Of a stretch of DNA of 33,983 bases, positions 8,666 through 16,301 are shown one piece after another. The stretch is from the NCBI RefSeq assembly GCF_000479045.1, contig NZ_KI518140.1:1-33983 (forward strand). Direction: 5' to 3'. This DNA comes from Cetobacterium somerae ATCC BAA-474. Lineage in GTDB: Bacteria; Fusobacteriota; Fusobacteriia; Fusobacteriales; Fusobacteriaceae. Each line of letters starts with the position of its first letter. Positions within the stretch are counted from its first letter, which is position 1. Made by a program: the position numbers and the translations under genes. The notes beneath the pieces are model-generated. The model was not told where the DNA came from. It saw nothing but the letters and a program-made list of their open reading frames with translations, and made no database searches.

Positions 8666-8853
8666 TGAAGAGTAGAATTTTTTTTAAAATTTTTACATTC
8701 GTAATAGTTTTAGTGATTGGATATTTTTTATACGAACACATAATTATTTTAAGGAATGAATATATAAAAAGAGAGCAACACAAAAACATGTTTTTAGAAA
8801 AAATCGATGGGACATATAAAGAAAGAAGTAATGATTTCTATAAAAATAACTAG
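8665..8853 (+). CDS. Small single-pass membrane protein, unknown function
   Basis: The 62-residue protein is not recognised. It has a short basic N-terminus (MKSRIFFK), one transmembrane helix (about residues 6-28), and a highly charged tail of about 35 residues rich in Lys, Glu, Asn and Tyr. The positive residues before the helix predict N-terminus inside and tail outside. The TAATG overlap with folC and the 11-nt gap to the HPr kinase gene with its own AGAGGAG support real expression. The size and topology recall small bitopic division or regulator proteins, but no motif supports a specific role. Confidence 0.6.
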   Translation: MKSRIFFKIFTFVIVLVIGYFLYEHIIILRNEYIKREQHKNMFLEKIDGTYKERSNDFYKNN

Positions 8854-8864
8854 AGGAGCTTAAA

Positions 8865-10787
8865 ATGGAAAGAATTAGGGTAAGAAAATTTCCAAAAGTT
8901 AAAGATTTAGCTAATGTTTTAGGGTTGATTCCATTAATAGATGTAAATATGGAAAAAGAGATAAAAACTCAAAGTGTTTATAGAGTAGGATACGAATTAA
9001 GTGGTTTCTTTTCGGAGGGAGAAGAGTTACAAAGTAATATAAATGTTTTAGGTAGAAAAGAGATTGGATATTTAGAGCGAATGGAAAGAACTAAAAGAAA
9101 AGAGATTCTTGAAAAATATTTAAGTTATCCTTTTCCAACATTAATTGTAACTGTGGAAAATAATATAGTAGATGAAATTGTAGAGATAGCTAAAAAATAT
9201 AGAAAACCTGTATTAAAATCAAATAATAAAACTATTGAATTTATTAGAAATGCTAAATTTTATTTGCAAAAAGTATTAGCTGAAGAGATAATAATCGATA
9301 ACTGTATATTGCTTGATATATATGGAGTTGGAATATTATTAAAAGGTTATGAAGATGCAAGGCTTGGTGCAACAGTGGAGCTTTTAGAAAGGGGCCATAA
9401 ATTTATAACAGATACTAGATTAAAAGTTCAAAATATAGCTAATAGATTTATATTAGGATCTAATACAGCAGATAAAGAAAGTGGTGATAGTCATTTTTAT
9501 CTTTTTGGAAAAGATGGGAATGATATAGATGTTACAACACACTTTGGAATAAAGAGTACAAGAAAAAGAAAAAAAATAACTTTATTAGTCGAACTTGAGA
9601 AATGGGATGAAAAAAAATTCTATGATAGATTGGGATTAGATGAAGTATATGAGGAATATCTAGGATTTAAGATACCTAAAGTAACATTACCAGTAAGAAA
9701 AGGTAGAAATTTAGCTATTATAATTGAAACGGCAGCTATAAACTACAGACTAAAGAAAACAGGAGTAAATTCAGCAGAGTATTTTTGGAAAGAGTCTAAA
9801 AAATTAATTGAAGAAAACAGAGAAAATAAAAAGAGAGGTTTAGTTGTGAATGATAAAACAAGTATGCCAGTTAGATATATAAAATCTAGATTTAATTTAA
9901 ATGTTTTAAATGGAGAAGAGTTTTTAGATAATAGATATATTACAACAACAGGAGTTTATAGACCATCATTAGCCCTTACAGGTTATTTTGATATGTATGA
10001 AGAGGAAGGATATAAAGGATTACAGTTGTTCACTGAAACTGAATTTAAATATTTAGATAGTATATCACCGAAAGACAAAGAGAAGAATTTAGAGAAATAT
10101 TTAGATGAAGATTTTCCAGCAATCATAATCTCTGGAGTTAAAAATATCCCAGATTACTTTTTAAATAAAATTATTGAAAAGAAAATTATATTATTGGAAA
10201 CAAAATTAGATAGACCGAGTCATGTTGTGGCTACTTTTAGTGCTTATTTAGAAAATTATTTTGCACCATCTACTTCTGTACATGGAGTTTTTGTAGAATT
10301 ATATGGATTTGGAGTTCTTTTAACAGGAAAAAGTGGAATTGGAAAAAGTGAAACAGCCTTGGAGCTTATTCACAGAGGACATAGATTGATAGCTGATGAT
10401 TCAGTTCGATTTGAAAAAGGGGTAATAGGTGACATAACAGGACGAGCATCAAAATTACCATATTTCATGGAGATACGTGGATTGGGAATTATTGATGTTA
10501 AAGCATTATATGGTGTAGGAGCGGTTAGAATTAGTAAGAGACTTGATATGATAATTGAACTTCAAGAGTTAAAAAGTGAAGATTATTTAACTGCTATGGA
10601 TTATCAAGAGTCAACAGAAGTTTTATTAGGAAATGAGATTCCTAAAATAAAATTATATATATCTTCTGGTAGAAATGCAGCAGCTATGGTAGAGATTGCT
10701 GTAATGAATCTTATGGCCAAGAGAATGGGATATAATTCGGAAGAAGTTTACTTGAAAGAATTAAAAAATAAAAATTATAATGATTAA
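8865..10787 (+). CDS. hprK: Double-length HPr kinase/phosphorylase (tandem copies, first degenerate)
   Basis: HPr kinase/phosphorylase phosphorylates and dephosphorylates HPr on Ser46 to control carbon catabolite repression. At 640 aa it is about twice the usual ~310. The C-terminal half (about 325-640) is canonical: H473 in HGVFVELYGFGVLL, P-loop GKSGIGKS (488-495), GHRLIADD, and EIRGLGIIDVKALYGVGAVR. The N-terminal half (about 1-320) aligns to the same fold with a constant offset of 327 residues. It has lost the catalytic parts: N146 replaces H473, the P-loop is GYEDARLG (161-168), DD becomes DT, and the EIRGLG loop is unrecognisable. It is therefore an intramolecular duplication with a pseudo-kinase half. 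The start has AGAGGAG 6 nt upstream. Family assignment is secure; the role of the first half is unknown. Confidence 0.93.
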   Translation: MERIRVRKFPKVKDLANVLGLIPLIDVNMEKEIKTQSVYRVGYELSGFFSEGEELQSNINVLGRKEIGYLERMERTKRKEILEKYLSYPFPTLIVTVENNIVDEIVEIAKKYRKPVLKSNNKTIEFIRNAKFYLQKVLAEEIIIDNCILLDIYGVGILLKGYEDARLGATVELLERGHKFITDTRLKVQNIANRFILGSNTADKESGDSHFYLFGKDGNDIDVTTHFGIKSTRKRKKITLLVELEKWDEKKFYDRLGLDEVYEEYLGFKIPKVTLPVRKGRNLAIIIETAAINYRLKKTGVNSAEYFWKESKKLIEENRENKKRGLVVNDKTSMPVRYIKSRFNLNVLNGEEFLDNRYITTTGVYRPSLALTGYFDMYEEEGYKGLQLFTETEFKYLDSISPKDKEKNLEKYLDEDFPAIIISGVKNIPDYFLNKIIEKKIILLETKLDRPSHVVATFSAYLENYFAPSTSVHGVFVELYGFGVLLTGKSGIGKSETALELIHRGHRLIADDSVRFEKGVIGDITGRASKLPYFMEIRGLGIIDVKALYGVGAVRISKRLDMIIELQELKSEDYLTAMDYQESTEVLLGNEIPKIKLYISSGRNAAAMVEIAVMNLMAKRMGYNSEEVYLKELKNKNYND

Positions 10788-10804
10788 GAATCGGGGGATT
10801 TAAA

Positions 10805-11707
10805 TTGAAAAGAAATAAACTTAAGATTTTGAGAGAGTATATCTACATCTATATAGGGACATTAATTGCTTCAATAGCCATAAATGCATTTTTAGTACCA
10901 TCTAATTTAGCACCTGGTGGAGCAACAGGTCTTTCAATCTTAATAAATTATGTAACAGGAATACCTGTTGGAACGTTGATATTTATTATAAATATACCAT
11001 TATTCATAATAGGAGTTAAAATTTTTGGAAGATCATATGGAGCTAAAACTTTAGCTGGAATTTCATTTTTATCTTTAAATGTTGAATTGATAAAAAAGGT
11101 TGTACCTGAAATAGATAAGGTTATAGACTTTACAAATCCTAGTAATATTTTTTTAGGAACTCTATACGGAGGACTTTTAATGGGAATAGGGTTAGGAACT
11201 GTTATAAAAAATGGTGGAACAACAGGTGGTAGCGATATAATTTCAGGAATTTTAAATAAATTTTTTAGAATTCCCATAGGTCAAGCATTGATACTGATAG
11301 ATTCAACAGTAGTTTTATTAGCTGCATATATTTTTGGTGCAGAAAAAGCATTATATGCCCTAATAAATTTATATGCAACAGGGATAGTTATAAATAAGTT
11401 AATAAATGGTTTAGGGAATGCTAAAATGGCATATATAGTAACTTCTGAAGTTGAAAAAGTACGAAAAATAATTGTTGAAGACTTAGGAAAAACAGGAAAT
11501 TATTACCAAGCAGAAGCATTATATTCAAAAAGTAGAAGAGATGTGGTAACAACAGTTCTTAGAAATAGAGAGATTTTTTTATTAAAAGAGCTTATAACAG
11601 AGGTTGATAAAGAGGCTTTTGTTGTTGTTTCAGACGTCCATGAGGTACTAGGAAGAGGTTATACTTTCGATATAGATAGTACTTTAAAAAATAGAAAGGA
11701 AAAATAA
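10805..11707 (+). CDS. YitT family membrane protein (DUF161/DUF2179)
   Basis: A polytopic inner-membrane protein of the YitT family, whose substrate is not established. Residues about 10-205 contain roughly five or six hydrophobic segments with the family motifs LVPSNLAPGGATGLSIL and GIGLGTVIKNGGTTGGSDIISGIL. Residues about 210-290 are the soluble DUF2179 domain (YQAEALYSKSRRDVVTTVLRNREIFLLKELI...DKEAFVVVSDVHEVLGRGYTF). The start is TTG, chosen because GGGGGA lies 6 nt before it and no in-frame ATG is near. The end overlaps nrnA (TAATG). Confidence 0.88.
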   Translation: MKRNKLKILREYIYIYIGTLIASIAINAFLVPSNLAPGGATGLSILINYVTGIPVGTLIFIINIPLFIIGVKIFGRSYGAKTLAGISFLSLNVELIKKVVPEIDKVIDFTNPSNIFLGTLYGGLLMGIGLGTVIKNGGTTGGSDIISGILNKFFRIPIGQALILIDSTVVLLAAYIFGAEKALYALINLYATGIVINKLINGLGNAKMAYIVTSEVEKVRKIIVEDLGKTGNYYQAEALYSKSRRDVVTTVLRNREIFLLKELITEVDKEAFVVVSDVHEVLGRGYTFDIDSTLKNRKEK

Positions 11708-12648
11708 TGAAAGAAATAAAGGAAAAGATAGACCAGAGCAATAATATAATTATTGTAGGGCACGTAAATCCAGATGGAGATACAGTAGGAGCTGGATTAG
11801 CTCTTTTATTAGGACTTGAAAAAAAATATCCAGAAAAAAGAATAGATTTTGTTTTACAAGATGATGTTCCAAAAAATATCGCCTTTTTAAAAGGATGTGA
11901 TAGAATAAAAAAAATAGAGGATGTTATAAATCCAAATTATGATTTAGCTATTTTTGTTGATTCTGCTACAATAGAAAGAGTAGGAAAAGTTGCAAAATTA
12001 ATAGGGGATATATTTAAGATAAATATAGATCATCATATAAGTAATCCAAAATATGGAGATATTAATATAGTAAAAGATATCTCTTCAACTTCGGAGATTA
12101 TGTACTCAATTTTAAAAGATTTGGATATAGAAATTACTTTAGAGATGGGTGAAGCAATTTATTTAGGGTTGGTAAATGATACAGGAAATTTTGCTCATAG
12201 TAATGTAACAGACAAAACATTTTTAGTAGCTTCTGAATTAATGAGAATAGGTGTAAATAATAATAAAATTGTAAATGATTTTTTTAAAACAAAATCTTAT
12301 GAAAGAATGAAAGTTTTAGGGAAAGCATTAAGCGAAATGGTATTTGTAGAGGAAAAAAAATTAATGTATTTCTATTTATCTTTTGAAGCATTAAAGAATT
12401 TAAATGCTATAAAAGATGATACAGAAGGAATTGTAGAAGAGTTAATTAACTATAGTGGAAGCGAAGTTTCTCTTTTCCTAAGAGAGGAAGAAAGCGGAAA
12501 AATAAAAGGTAGTTTAAGAAGCAAGCATAATATAGATGTTAATAAAATAGCAGGAATTTTTGGTGGTGGAGGCCATATAAAGGCAGCAGGCTTCACAACT
12601 GAACTTTCATCAGAGGAAATTATAAAAAAAGTAGTAGAAAATTTATAA
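11707..12648 (+). CDS. nrnA: DHH-DHHA1 phosphoesterase, NrnA-type oligoribonuclease/pAp phosphatase
   Basis: NrnA degrades short RNA oligonucleotides (nanoRNA) to mononucleotides and can dephosphorylate pAp. The manganese-binding motifs are all present: GHVNPDGDTVG (H19, D23, D25), FVDSA (D85), the signature IDHHISN (D108-H109-H110) and NDTGNFAHSN. The C-terminal DHHA1 domain contains GGGGHIKAAGF near residue 290. The 313 aa length matches NrnA rather than the longer RecJ or GdpP. Orthology to NrnA in particular is inferred from size and domain layout. Confidence 0.9.
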   Translation: MKEIKEKIDQSNNIIIVGHVNPDGDTVGAGLALLLGLEKKYPEKRIDFVLQDDVPKNIAFLKGCDRIKKIEDVINPNYDLAIFVDSATIERVGKVAKLIGDIFKINIDHHISNPKYGDINIVKDISSTSEIMYSILKDLDIEITLEMGEAIYLGLVNDTGNFAHSNVTDKTFLVASELMRIGVNNNKIVNDFFKTKSYERMKVLGKALSEMVFVEEKKLMYFYLSFEALKNLNAIKDDTEGIVEELINYSGSEVSLFLREEESGKIKGSLRSKHNIDVNKIAGIFGGGGHIKAAGFTTELSSEEIIKKVVENL

Positions 12649-12684
12649 ATAGTGTATAATTTTATAAAAAAGGAGGGTGTGTAA

Positions 12685-13005
12685 ATGGCAGATTTTGATA
12701 TAATTTTTTTAAAACCCACTAGATTTGAGGATTGTTTAAAATGTGTAGAGCATATAAAATCTGAAAAGATAGTTCATATAAATTTATGTGATTTAGATTC
12801 TGAGAAATCTCAGAGAGTTCTAGATTTTATTAGTGGGGCTGTACATATACAAGAGGGACAAATAATTAATCCTGGAGATAAAATATATTGTTCAATTCCA
12901 AAAAATAAATCATATGAGTTAGATTATAAAGAGTTATCAAATAATATAACAAATCCAAGATTTGATGAAGAGGAAGAGATTATTCCAAGATATCATAGAA
13001 GATAG
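12685..13005 (+). CDS. sepF: SepF-like cell division protein, core domain only
   Basis: SepF bundles and membrane-tethers FtsZ in Gram-positive bacteria and some other lineages. Residues about 4-75 match the SepF core: IIFLKPTRFEDCLKCVEHI, VHINLCDLDSEKSQRVLDFISGAVHIQEG (including the conserved QRVLDFxSG) and ...CSIPKN. At 106 aa it is shorter than typical SepF (about 150). It lacks the N-terminal amphipathic membrane-targeting helix and linker; there is no room for an in-frame extension, because AGGAGGG sits 9 nt before this ATG. The tail ends in an acidic/basic stretch (DEEEEIIPRYHRR). It is the last gene before a terminator. Confidence 0.82.
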   Translation: MADFDIIFLKPTRFEDCLKCVEHIKSEKIVHINLCDLDSEKSQRVLDFISGAVHIQEGQIINPGDKIYCSIPKNKSYELDYKELSNNITNPRFDEEEEIIPRYHRR

Positions 13006-13010
13006 ATAAA

Positions 13011-13038
13011 AAAGGGACTTTAAAAAGTCCCTTTTTTT
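13011..13038. terminator. Bidirectional terminator between sepF and the 5S rRNA gene
   Basis: A 10-bp stem AAAGGGACTT / AAGTCCCTTT with a 4-nt loop is flanked by T runs on the plus strand and by A runs (T on the minus strand) before it. It can end both sepF transcription and the convergent minus-strand 5S rRNA transcript. Confidence 0.9.
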
Positions 13039-13082
13039 ACACTAAGATATTTTTAGTTTTTTATTTAATCAGCCAATAAAAA

Positions 13083-13202
13083 AGCTTGGCAACTACCTAT
13101 CCTCCCAGGGGGCTGCCCCCCAAGTACTTTCAGCGTTTATGGGCTTAACTTCCAGGTTCGAAATGTTACTGGGTGTACCTCCGTAGCTATCGTTGCCAAG
13201 CT
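13083..13202 (-). rRNA. rrf: 5S ribosomal RNA (orphan copy)
   Basis: Read on the minus strand, the 5' and 3' ends pair (GCTTGGCAAC / GTTGCCAAGC). The interior carries hallmark 5S blocks: CGGAGGTACACCCAG, CCGAAC-type loop sequence TTTCGAACCTGGAAGTTAAG, then GAAAGTACTTGGGGGG and CCTGGGAGGATAGG before the 3' strand. The length is about 118-120 nt. No 23S, 16S or tRNA gene precedes it; clpB lies directly upstream. It is therefore a stand-alone 5S gene with its own promoter. Ends are placed from helix I and could shift by 1-2 nt. Confidence 0.95.
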
Positions 13203-13207
13203 ATATA

Positions 13208-13236
13208 ATAATACCATTTTTTTTATAAAATGTCAA
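13208..13236 (-). promoter_or_regulatory. Consensus-like promoter dedicated to the 5S rRNA gene
   Basis: On the minus strand TTGACA (13236-13231), a 17-nt spacer and TATTAT (13213-13208) with TG one base upstream (extended -10) are followed after 6 nt by the first base of mature 5S. The predicted start site thus coincides with the 5' end of the rRNA. The spacer is A/T-rich. Confidence 0.85.
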
Positions 13237-13264
13237 CAAAAAAAATGGACCGAAGTCCATTTTT
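13237..13264 (-). terminator. Terminator of clpB
   Basis: Minus-strand stem ATGGAC / GTCCAT (extendable by A-T pairs to 10 bp) with a TTCG tetraloop is followed by a run of T. It starts immediately after the clpB stop, and its T tract ends at the -35 region of the 5S promoter. Confidence 0.9.
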
Positions 13265-13265
13265 C

Positions 13266-15836
13266 TTAATGAATAATATTAAAGATAAGCTCTTCATCTT
13301 TATAATCAACTTCAACAGTTTCTCTCTCTTTAACATCTCCTTTTAAGATGATTTTAGCTATTTCAGTTTCAATATATTTTTGAATATATCTTCTTAATGG
13401 TCTAGCACCAAATTGAGGATCATATGCAGTTTTAGCTAAAAATTCAGCAGCATTATCAGTAATTTTAAAGTTGATTTTTCTATCTTTTAATTTATTTTCT
13501 AAAGCTTTTAAAAGTTGACGAACAATGTTTTTAATCTCTTTAAGTCCAAGACCTCTAAATATTATAGTTTCATCTATTCTATTTAAAAATTCAGGTCTAA
13601 AATTAGAAAGAAGCATTTGATTAATATTAAATCTAGTTTCCTCTTTTAAACTAGGGTCTTCTAAAATTAAATGACTTCCAATATTAGATGTCATAATAAT
13701 TAAAGTATTTTTAAAGTCAACAACTTTTCCTTGCCCATCAGTTAATCTACCATCATCTAAAACCTGTAAAAGTATATTGAAAGTATCAGGATGAGCTTTT
13801 TCAATTTCATCAAAAAGAATAACAGAGTATGGTTTTCTTCTAACGGCTTCAGTTAACTGTCCACCCTCTTCATAACCAACATATCCTGGAGGGGCACCAA
13901 TTAATCTAGTAACCGAGAACTTATCCATATATTCACTCATATCTATTCTTATTACATTTTCTTCGTCATCAAATAGGAAGTAAGCTAGAGATTTAGCTAA
14001 GTAAGTTTTACCAACACCAGTAGGTCCTAAGAATACAAAAGATCCAATTGGTCTATTTGGGTCTTTAAGACCAGCACGAGCTCTTAAAATAGTCTCAGAT
14101 ACGGCTTTAACAGCTTCTTCTTGTCCAATAACTCTAGCATTTAAGTTATCTTCTAATTTTAAAAGTTTCTCCTTTTCACTTTCCATAAGTTTAGAAAGTG
14201 GAATACCTGTCCATTTAGATATAACCTCTGAAATTTCTTCAACTCCAACTTCTTGTTTAACAAGTCTATTAATTGGAACTTCTTCAAGACGTTCTTGCTC
14301 TTGTACAAGTTCTTTTTCAAGAGTAGCTAATTTACCATATTTCAATTCAGCTAATCTATTTAAATCGTATTTTCTTTCAGCTTCTAAAATTTCAAGCTTA
14401 ACTTTTTCAATTTCAGCTTTAATATCTTTAACTTTATTTAAATCTTGTTTTTCATTTTCCCATTGTGCTTTTAAAAGTGATTTCTGTTCTGTTAAACTAG
14501 AAAGTTCTTTTTCTAAAATTTCTAGTCTTTCCTTAGAATATGGATCAGTTTCTTTTTTTAGAGCTTCTTTTTCAATTTCTAATTGCATAACTTTTCTTGT
14601 TAATTGGTCTAACTCTTCTGGCATAGAGTCCATCTCAGTTCTAATCATAGCTGCAGCTTCATCTATAAGGTCAATTGCTTTATCAGGTAATTGTCTATCA
14701 GGAATATATCTGTGACTAAGAACGGCGGCCTCAACAATAGCACCGTCAGTTATTCTTATACCATGGTAAACTTCAAATTTCTCCTTGATACCTCTTAAAA
14801 TAGAGATTGTGTCTTCAACAGTTGGTTCATTAACCATAACTACTTGAAAACGTCTCTCTAAAGCTGGATCTTTTTCAATATATTTTCTATATTCATCTAA
14901 TGTTGTTGCTCCAATAACTTTTATTTCTCCTCTTGCTAACATAGGTTTTAATAAGTTACCGGCATCCATAGCACCATCAGATTTTCCAGCTCCAACGATT
15001 GTATGTATTTCATCTATAAATAGAATAATTTCACCGTTAGAATCTTCTACTTCTTTTAAAACAGCTTTTAAACGCTCTTCAAATTCTCCTCTAAACTTAG
15101 CACCAGCAATTAGTGAACCCATATCCAAAGAGAAAACCTTTTTATTTTTTAAAGAATCTGGAACGTCTCCATTTAATATTCTTTGTGCGAAACCTTCAGC
15201 AATAGCAGTTTTACCTACTCCAGGTTCACCAATTAATACAGGATTGTTCTTAGTTCTTCTAGAAATAATTTGGATAGTTCTTCTAATTTCACTATCACGA
15301 CCTATAATAGGGTCAATTTTACCTTGACGAGCTAATTCAACTAAATCTCGACCATACTTTTCTAAAACTTCATACTTAACTTCAGGATTAGGAGAATCAA
15401 CTTTTTTATTTCCTCTAATCTCTAAAATAGTTTTTTCAAATAGAATACGGTCAATTCCTAATTTTGCTAAAAAACTAGTGTTGTCAAGTAAAGAGAGAAA
15501 TATATGTTCTACACTAATATATGAGTCTCCCATTAATTGCATAAGTTTTTGAGCTTCCATTAAAATTTCATTTGTTTTAGAGTCTAATCCAATTGAAGTA
15601 TTAGTAGCTCCTTGAATTTTTGGAAGTTTATTACAAAGATCTTCTAAACTATTTTGTAAAGAATTTGTATTAACTCCCATTTTTGTTAAAACTCTAACAA
15701 TTAATCCCTCTTTATGAGCAACTAAAGCTAGTGCTAAAATTTCGGGTTTAATGCTTTGCTGCATATAAGTTTGAGCAATAGTTTGTGCATCAGTTAATGC
15801 AAGCATCGAGTTTTCTGTAAAATTATTCGGATTCAT
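13266..15836 (-). CDS. clpB: ATP-dependent disaggregase chaperone ClpB
   Basis: ClpB (Hsp104 family) extracts polypeptides from aggregates together with DnaK. The order is: N-terminal Clp repeat domain (to about residue 145); first AAA+ module with GEPGVGKT (203-210) and [10 protein letters not shown]; coiled-coil middle domain (about 400-520, Glu/Lys/Leu-rich); then a second AAA+ module with GPTGVGKT near 600, RIDMSEYM and [11 protein letters not shown]. The middle domain separates it from ClpA/ClpX, and no ClpP-binding loop is obvious. The start chosen is the ATG at 15836 with AAGAGG 8 nt upstream; a GTG three codons earlier would fall inside the Shine-Dalgarno. It follows the Cys-rich gene by 31 nt, so the two are probably co-transcribed. 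Confidence 0.96.
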   Translation of the reverse strand: MNPNNFTENSMLALTDAQTIAQTYMQQSIKPEILALALVAHKEGLIVRVLTKMGVNTNSLQNSLEDLCNKLPKIQGATNTSIGLDSKTNEILMEAQKLMQLMGDSYISVEHIFLSLLDNTSFLAKLGIDRILFEKTILEIRGNKKVDSPNPEVKYEVLEKYGRDLVELARQGKIDPIIGRDSEIRRTIQIISRRTKNNPVLIGEPGVGKTAIAEGFAQRILNGDVPDSLKNKKVFSLDMGSLIAGAKFRGEFEERLKAVLKEVEDSNGEIILFIDEIHTIVGAGKSDGAMDAGNLLKPMLARGEIKVIGATTLDEYRKYIEKDPALERRFQVVMVNEPTVEDTISILRGIKEKFEVYHGIRITDGAIVEAAVLSHRYIPDRQLPDKAIDLIDEAAAMIRTEMDSMPEELDQLTRKVMQLEIEKEALKKETDPYSKERLEILEKELSSLTEQKSLLKAQWENEKQDLNKVKDIKAEIEKVKLEILEAERKYDLNRLAELKYGKLATLEKELVQEQERLEEVPINRLVKQEVGVEEISEVISKWTGIPLSKLMESEKEKLLKLEDNLNARVIGQEEAVKAVSETILRARAGLKDPNRPIGSFVFLGPTGVGKTYLAKSLAYFLFDDEENVIRIDMSEYMDKFSVTRLIGAPPGYVGYEEGGQLTEAVRRKPYSVILFDEIEKAHPDTFNILLQVLDDGRLTDGQGKVVDFKNTLIIMTSNIGSHLILEDPSLKEETRFNINQMLLSNFRPEFLNRIDETIIFRGLGLKEIKNIVRQLLKALENKLKDRKINFKITDNAAEFLAKTAYDPQFGARPLRRYIQKYIETEIAKIILKGDVKERETVEVDYKDEELIFNIIH

Positions 15837-15867
15837 AAATATCACCTCTTAATAAAAGATAATTAAA

Positions 15868-16170
15868 TTATTTTAAGCTGATTATTTTGTCCTCTTCTCC
15901 AATCTCTTTTAGATGTTCGTTTCTAACAATTTCAATGACTTCCATCATTTTCTTTTGTATATGATCGTAACCAACATCTTTTATATGAGGAAGAATGCAG
16001 TCAGAACAATCTTTAATTCCACCAGCTGTATATTTATACTTACCTCCGCACTCATTTCCTAGCATATAAAGTGGACAATAACAAAATAAGCAGTTAAAGT
16101 TCTCAGTATTCTCCATTTTATGACATGGAAAAAATTCACAATTTTTATTTTGATTAAATTTATAGTTCAT
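15868..16170 (-). CDS. Small cysteine-rich (zinc-finger-like) protein
   Basis: The 100-residue protein matches the cysteine-rich small domain family (zf-like). Conserved elements are CEFFPCHK, FNCLFCYCPLYMLG, CGG, GGIKDCSDCILPH. It has eight cysteines (11, 16, 27, 30, 32, 41, 55, 58) plus H17 and H62, suitable for zinc or an iron-sulfur centre. The C-terminal 35 residues are helical and charged. The start is ATG at 16170 with GGGAGG just upstream; a TTG four codons earlier lies inside that Shine-Dalgarno. It is the promoter-proximal gene of the clpB unit, hinting at a stress or redox role, but the function is unknown. Confidence 0.8.
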   Translation of the reverse strand: MNYKFNQNKNCEFFPCHKMENTENFNCLFCYCPLYMLGNECGGKYKYTAGGIKDCSDCILPHIKDVGYDHIQKKMMEVIEIVRNEHLKEIGEEDKIISLK

Positions 16171-16205
16171 AATACCTCCCAAAAAAATAAAAAACCTATA
16201 TCTAA

Positions 16206-16237
16206 AATATACTACTCTTGAATAATTAAATCAAGAG
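16206..16237 (-). promoter_or_regulatory. Promoter of the Cys-rich/clpB unit with an overlapping inverted repeat
   Basis: Minus-strand TTGATT (16234-16229), a 17-nt spacer and TATATT (16211-16206) form a good vegetative-type promoter. An inverted repeat CTCTTGA-N9-TCAAGAG (16215-16237) covers the -35 box and most of the spacer, the position of a repressor operator. It resembles CIRCE only in its 9-nt spacer, not in sequence. Confidence 0.65.
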
Positions 16238-16244
16238 AAATAAA

Positions 16245-16279
16245 CAAAAAAACAGTCTAAATAAAAAATTTAGACTGTT
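16245..16279 (-). terminator. Terminator of the nucleoside importer/yqhQ operon
   Basis: A 12-bp perfect stem (AACAGTCTAAAT / ATTTAGACTGTT) with a 5-nt loop lies about 22 nt after the yqhQ stop and is followed on the minus strand by a run of T. Confidence 0.9.
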
Positions 16280-16301
16280 TTTAAATGTTTAATATATAAT
16301 A

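Noticed and set aside
12655..12660. Separate promoter for sepF
   Set aside because: TATAAT is present but there is no -35 or TGn extension, and the gene is 36 nt after nrnA; kept only as a remark.
15837..15845. GTG start for ClpB three codons upstream
   Set aside because: It overlaps the Shine-Dalgarno; the ATG at 15836 has proper spacing.
16215..16237. CIRCE element for HrcA
   Set aside because: Spacer length matches but the half-sites are not TTAGCACTC-like, so it is listed only as an unidentified inverted repeat.
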